Shown piece after piece: positions 59,948 through 64,000 of a stretch of 64,000 bases of DNA. The first letter of the stretch is position 1; the number at the start of each line of letters is the position of its first letter. The translations under genes and the position numbers were made by a program. Source of the DNA: Lineolata rhizophorae (Eukaryota > Ascomycota > Dothideomycetes > Lineolatales > Lineolataceae); assembly GCA_010093515.1 (NCBI GenBank), contig MU001683.1, forward strand, positions 910,422 to 974,421, read 5' to 3'. Below the pieces are notes generated by a model. That model ran no database searches. It saw nothing but the letters and a program-made list of their open reading frames with translations, and had not been told where the DNA came from.

Positions 59948-60650
59948 TCACCAGCCCGGCGCCGGGCCCGGGCCCGCGGCGCGGCGTGACTTGCCCGCTT
60001 GACGACGGCTCGCGGCACCGGTGCCAGCGGTTCCCCCGGCTTGGGGGCCACGGCTGAGACGCCGCCGCCAGAGCTGGGTAAGCCCGCGCTGCTGCACACC
60101 ACCACGCCGACGCCGCCATCCCCAACTCCATCCTGCTGCTAGTGCCCTGACACATGCGCCTGCCCGCCCTCGGCCCTCCGAGCCTGGATATCGACGCAGG
60201 TCCGCGCCCCCTCCCCGGCCCGCCGCCGCCTGAGGTCATGACCCTCCCTTCGCTCCACTCACCCTCCCAGCCGGCTCCTTGCGTTTATCATGGCCGCCGC
60301 GCGCCGCTGTCGCTCTCTGCCTTGCTCCTTCTCGACGCCGGGCTCCGTCGCAGACCCCATTCGGCGCCTCCTATCGACCGTCCTCGCCGTTATTACGACG
60401 GCCGAAGCCCGTCCGCGCCGGTTCTACGCGTCGAGCCCAGCCCGTATCCGCATCCGGAAACCCTTGCCATCACCGGCGACAGCCACCAACAAGCCTATCG
60501 CCCACCATTTGGATCTTCCAAGGTTCCCGATCTAGTTTTGCCCATGCGGACCAGCTATTCCCGCGCTCTCCCCTCGACTCCGCTGCCCCGCACTTCTCCA
60601 TCCCCCTCGCCTTCCCCGTCGCCTCCCGGGGTCGCTTCAACTCGTCCGCA
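59948..60650. other. GC-rich spacer
   Basis: 700 bp between two co-directional genes. The frame of the next gene is open back to 60279, but the translation there is Arg/Pro/Ser-rich and unconvincing, so I treat it as leader and promoter. Confidence 0.4.
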
Positions 60651-61595
60651 ATGGCCGGCGACGACCTTGCTCGCAAGTTCGAGAACAACAGCTTGTATCT
60701 GCTGTTGACTTCGCAGTGCGCTCATGGCACTAGGCCATATCACCGAGCTTTGTTCCTTCCAACGAGAGCGCCGTACGGGCACTTATGGCACGCCGTAAAG
60801 CCGGCAGGCCGCTGGAGGCTAGAGAAAAAGGACCGGCTCGAATTTCCCGAATCTCGCGCTTTGATTCTTGCCCACAAAGTCGCGCATATTCCACGCCACT
60901 TGATCTCGTTGTGCATCTGGATCTTGGATCGCGGAGGTCCGCTGCCTCCGGCAGTTATGGCAGGGGCCGACCAGTGCGAATATCACGGCCAGTACCGGTA
61001 CCAGGGCCAGCAATATTACCAGCAGCAATATCAGCAGCCATATCAGTACCGGTACCAGGAGCCACCGCCACGCGAGCTTCGCAGGTCTCGTCGTCACTCC
61101 GATCGGCACGAGAGCCACCATCACCACCAGCGGCACCACTCGCATCGGGAAAAGGACCGTGACCGGGATCGCTATTCCACCCGAGAACACCATGGCCACC
61201 GTGAGCGTCACTCGTCGCGGCATCATTCTTCATCTTCCTATTCCGCTTACACGTCCTCCTACCCGTCCACTTACCCAGCTGTTTACACTCACCCATCCTA
61301 CCCCCCTACCACGCCTTCCTACCCTCCTCCCGAGCCTTTCGGCTGCGATGTCTGGGTTAGCAGCGCTCTTCTGGCACTACATTGTGCCGGAGTGCTTGTC
61401 CTTCGGCAAAACCTAGACCAGATGAATGACGAGCTCGTGGCTAAAGCACGGCCGTATTTGCGCCGGGTAGAACGCCACATGGGCATTCTTGGCATGGCTC
61501 ATGGTAGTGGCTCGTCTGAAAGGTCTAGGGTGGCCGTAGCCGGAATGTTTCTGCTGCGCGGCGACAGCGGAAGAGGACGGAGAAGCGGCAGGTGA
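60651..61595 (+). CDS. hypothetical protein, Tyr/Gln- and His/Arg-rich
   Basis: A single open frame of 314 aa from the ATG at 60651 (context TCCGCAATGGCC). I do not recognise it with confidence. Residues 1-90 look folded (LYLLLTSQ, HRALFLPTRAPYGHLWHAV, WRLEKKDRLEFPESRALILAHKVAHI), with an alternation of His/Trp and strands like some fungal DUF families. Residues 100-145 are Tyr/Gln-rich, 145-190 are Arg/His-rich (RRHSDRHESHHHHQRHHSHR), and 190-230 are Ser/Tyr/Pro-rich. A helical end follows (LDQMNDELVAKARPYLRRVERHMGI). Introns may be hidden: GTCCGC...GGCAG near 60925-60955 could be one, making two different proteins possible. Expression is unknown. Confidence 0.45.
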   Translation: MAGDDLARKFENNSLYLLLTSQCAHGTRPYHRALFLPTRAPYGHLWHAVKPAGRWRLEKKDRLEFPESRALILAHKVAHIPRHLISLCIWILDRGGPLPPAVMAGADQCEYHGQYRYQGQQYYQQQYQQPYQYRYQEPPPRELRRSRRHSDRHESHHHHQRHHSHREKDRDRDRYSTREHHGHRERHSSRHHSSSSYSAYTSSYPSTYPAVYTHPSYPPTTPSYPPPEPFGCDVWVSSALLALHCAGVLVLRQNLDQMNDELVAKARPYLRRVERHMGILGMAHGSGSSERSRVAVAGMFLLRGDSGRGRRSGR

Positions 61596-62380
61596 ACTGC
61601 GATCCACGTGTTGTAATTGCATATTAGCGCGCGAGAATTGTTGCGAAGGTGCTTGAAAGATAACGTGGAGTTTGGAGTTTTCGACACGTTCTCCATTAGT
61701 TTATTGATGCATCTCTCTGTTTCGGCTATGTCGTTGAATACTGGCGTTTGAAGAACACGCATTCACATGTATTTGAACATGTACAATTTCTGGTAGATAA
61801 TAATATCTTAATTCTCGGCGCGCGTTTGATAGCCTGTCTTTCTTTAGTGCCTTCTCATCGCCAAGGGTGCATGCATTGAATCTGCAAGAGAGGCCAGTCG
61901 GATGCGCAACACGTAGTTTTGCATGCATGCGCCACTTGCTTCTAGTTTCGCGGGCCGTCACGGTGCATGCGAGCTTGCTCCGTCGCTGCCTGGCCCAATC
62001 ACAGTTTTGGACAGCTAGCCTGCGAACCGCAGGCCTGCACTGAGACTAGTTGGAGGGAGGAGACTGAGGCTCGAGATATATTATCGTCCTTGTTAAGGCC
62101 GATAAAACTCGCAAGCCACATGCTGGTAAACAATGCACCAAAATAGGCCCTCATAGCAAACTATCAAATTTTGACCTACTACGTGGTAGGTTGTTATGCT
62201 TAATACATGATCATGTCCACTACTTTCCCACAAAAAGTTAAAAATGCTTTATTCGTAAATACTGTCTTGCAAAATGAGGACCAAAGCAATGTACTTTCGA
62301 ACTGGTATTGAGTTAAACATGCCAAACTAATACAAAGGATTAAATAGTTGCCAGCCCATGCAAATCTGAAAGTCCTCTCT
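61596..62380. other. AT-rich spacer
   Basis: 785 bp, AT-rich, no frame above about 90 codons and no family resemblance. I see nothing else in it. Confidence 0.5.
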
Positions 62381-63298
62381 TTAGTTCTGGTCGATGGCTT
62401 TTTGGGGTTTCCTTTCGTCTTGCACTCGACTAAAGTACCAGATGGTAGTCAAGATATGGTAATAGAACAGAAGAGCCCATGCAGTGAACATAACGAACAC
62501 GCCAGCTGCGACAACAATGATCGAAGCCGCGGAGAATCCCTATGATAATCGTGGGAAGATAAGGTTTAATTTTAATTTGTTCGTGCCCAAAGCCACTTGC
62601 ATTGCTTAGATGACGATGGAAATGTACGCAAACAAGACGAGAAGCCAGGCAAAATTGCGGGAGAAGTAATCTTGATACCACGTGCAGCCTGACATGTAGT
62701 CCCGAACGAGATTGCGCAATGAAAAAAATTGAAGGCGAGAAACAGTAGAGACTATTCAGGCGTGAGAGGCGTAGCTCGCCATACTGATAGCGCTTGTTGA
62801 CATCTTCCAGCGTAGCCGGGTTGATCTTGGCGAGAAAGTCCTTGACAAACGCTGTCCACGCAATCTCTTTAAGCACTATTCTGATCTCCTTGGTGATTTC
62901 CAAGTCGTTCCTGTAGCTAACAAGCTAGGCATAAGATAGAAACATCCTACAGGCGGCTCAAGTTCTTCGTTTTGCCATAAGGTCGCCTCTCAGGTGTCAA
63001 AGAGACGCAAGAACTCCGGCAAAGGTTTGACAAAAATGTTCGATCTAACCCAAAGAAGATGCTCCTCTGGGTTTTCTGTCAGCAGAAGCTCGCGTCACAG
63101 AAGCTTTTGATGGCGGAGTGGCCGAGCTGGGCGCGGTAAGCCGGCGAGCCAAAGGCTCTCGCGAACATTGTCTAACTGCGGAGTGGTGAGGTCCGCAGAG
63201 AGCAATAATGTCTGATTTCGGTCTCGGATCGCGGCCGGATATTCTGGCTTCAGATTCCAGAGCTCACGCTTTATAGCAACCGGAGGCAACAGCGACAT
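62381..63298 (-). pseudogene. degraded copy of a fungal membrane-protein gene (DUF6601-like)
   Basis: Pieces of one fungal family are visible in order on the minus strand but in different frames. First comes TPQLDNVRESLWLAGLPRPARPL (near 63150), then HLLWVRSNIFVKPLPEFL, FVKDFLAKINPATLEDVNKRY with QYGELRLSRLN (near 62780-62860), and SRNFAWLLVLFAYISIVI (near 62640). The last helix AGVFVMFTAWALLFYY (near 62450) ends at a TAA at 62381. At least four in-frame stops and two frame changes interrupt them. The stops at the positions of CGA or TGG codons need only C:G to T:A changes, as in RIP or cytosine deamination. The DUF number is from memory; the family (about 330 aa, C-terminal membrane helices, unknown function) I recognise well. 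Confidence 0.75.
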
Positions 63299-63845
63299 CG
63301 TCGCCCTGCAACGGAGGACACAAGCAGAACCTTGCCCAGCTGCCTTTTGAGCGACTAGCTACGGAGTAGTGTGGGGCGGGATGCCTGTGAGAATTGGGTG
63401 GCCCATTTAGGCCTAGTTTGTCAACCCCTGGCAGGGGTCCTATGTACAAGTGTATTCCTCCGTATGCAGCTCCAGATAGCACCGTCTTTCAATGTCAATG
63501 GACTTGGCCTACCCATTCCAGATCTCTGCCGGAATCTGTCAATGCCCGTTGTCGCATTTAGCAAACTTCGCTGACTAATTGAACTAGAGAACGGTGACTT
63601 TCGCGGACCGTAAAATCGGATTGTCAACAGCAAGAATCTCACACGGGTGGCAAAGGCGGGGATCTCAGGGGCCCAAAATCCTTTCTGCTAGGCTTAGGAC
63701 CCAAACTTACTTTTATTGTAGTTACATAGAGTGCCTAGACTCGCTTACATTACTGTGTTGGTTCAGTAGTTGTTGCACATGGTTTTTCGCTCCTTTTCGT
63801 GGCTTCTTCCAATAACAACACATTTCAAGTTCACGCCTGCAGTCA
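63299..63845. other. spacer near right edge
   Basis: 547 bp, moderately AT-rich; would hold the promoter of the former gene at 63298. No gene recognised. Confidence 0.4.
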
Positions 63846-64000
63846 ATGACCAGTCGCTTGCCCGGTACCGGCGCTTCTAGAATACCAACGCTGCGAGCGC
63901 AGAATGTTCCGGCGCGCATGACCGCCGAGCCGTTTGTTGGCCTGTTCGCGGCAGAAGACCAACCATACATCAACGTCCGGTCCCTGGCGTCTGCGGCGAG
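63846..64000 (+). CDS. possible 5' part of a gene cut by the window edge
   Basis: From the ATG at 63846 the frame is open to the end of the window (51 codons: MTSRLPGTGASRIPTLRAQN..., then MTAEPFVGLFAAEDQPYINV). Codon use looks like a real GC-rich fungal exon, but I recognise no family and the opposite strand is open too. Low confidence. Confidence 0.2.
   Translation, partial: MTSRLPGTGASRIPTLRAQNVPARMTAEPFVGLFAAEDQPYINVRSLASAA

Noticed and set aside
59473-60105. Long Pro/Ser-rich minus-strand frame
   Set aside because: Antisense of the Gly/Ala-rich tail of the protease-like gene; pure shadow.
63112-63160. tRNA-Ser/Leu-like GGCGGAGTGGCCGAGCTGG
   Set aside because: No T-loop GTTCNANNC or acceptor stem partner follows. 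The bases are the antisense of the broken gene's LPRPARPL block.

Overview
The window is nuclear DNA of a filamentous ascomycete, most likely a Sordariomycete. The evidence is a velvet-family developmental regulator, short spliceosomal introns (about 48-275 bp), GC-rich genes separated by AT-rich or low-complexity spacers, and a full set of fungal housekeeping genes. I cannot name the genus. I reassembled exons by hand from splice signals, reading-frame phase and family conservation. In every spliced model the exon lengths add up to a whole number of codons.

Layout. 1-1390 is AT-rich and has no gene. 1391-16842 is a dense block: alpha/beta hydrolase (-), ADP-sugar Nudix hydrolase (+), C-terminal-motor kinesin-14 (-), lysophospholipid acyltransferase (+), CTP synthase (-) and the velvet factor VosA (-). 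16843-31049 is a gene-free block of about 14 kb between vosA and a DUF1349 protein (+). 31050-43055 holds DUF1349, a secreted Cys-rich protein with a GPI-like C-terminus (+), squalene epoxidase (+), tRNA pseudouridine synthase PUS1 (-) and TFIIE-alpha (+). The last two are divergent over a 440-bp promoter. 43528-48607 holds a fungal-specific transcription-factor-domain protein (-) and, divergent from it, a C2H2 zinc-finger protein (+). 51062-53993 is a convergent pair: an FAD-dependent fructosyl-amine/saccharopine-type oxidase (+) and an EgtD/EasF-type SAM methyltransferase (-). 57649-59947 encodes a membrane-anchored aspartic-protease-like protein with altered catalytic motifs. 60651-61595 is an orphan low-complexity ORF. 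62381-63298 is a broken copy of a fungal membrane-protein gene. A possible partial gene runs off the right edge.

Function. Most genes are housekeeping: nucleotide synthesis (CTP synthase), nucleotide-sugar clean-up (Nudix), sterol synthesis (squalene epoxidase), phospholipid acylation, spindle motor, tRNA modification and RNA polymerase II initiation. The more lineage-specific parts are VosA with its very long upstream region, the oxidase/methyltransferase pair, the pseudoprotease and the secreted Cys-rich protein.

The most unusual observation is in the CTP synthase gene. Intron 3 appears to be a U2-type AT-AC intron: it starts ATAAGT and ends CAC, and joining its flanks gives exactly the expected protein. 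Other items for a second look are a G61 homopolymer just past the secreted-protein gene, an acyltransferase lacking the H-box histidine, the pseudoprotease with a repetitive cytoplasmic tail, a GC-AG intron in the C2H2 gene, and the 14-kb gene-free block upstream of vosA.
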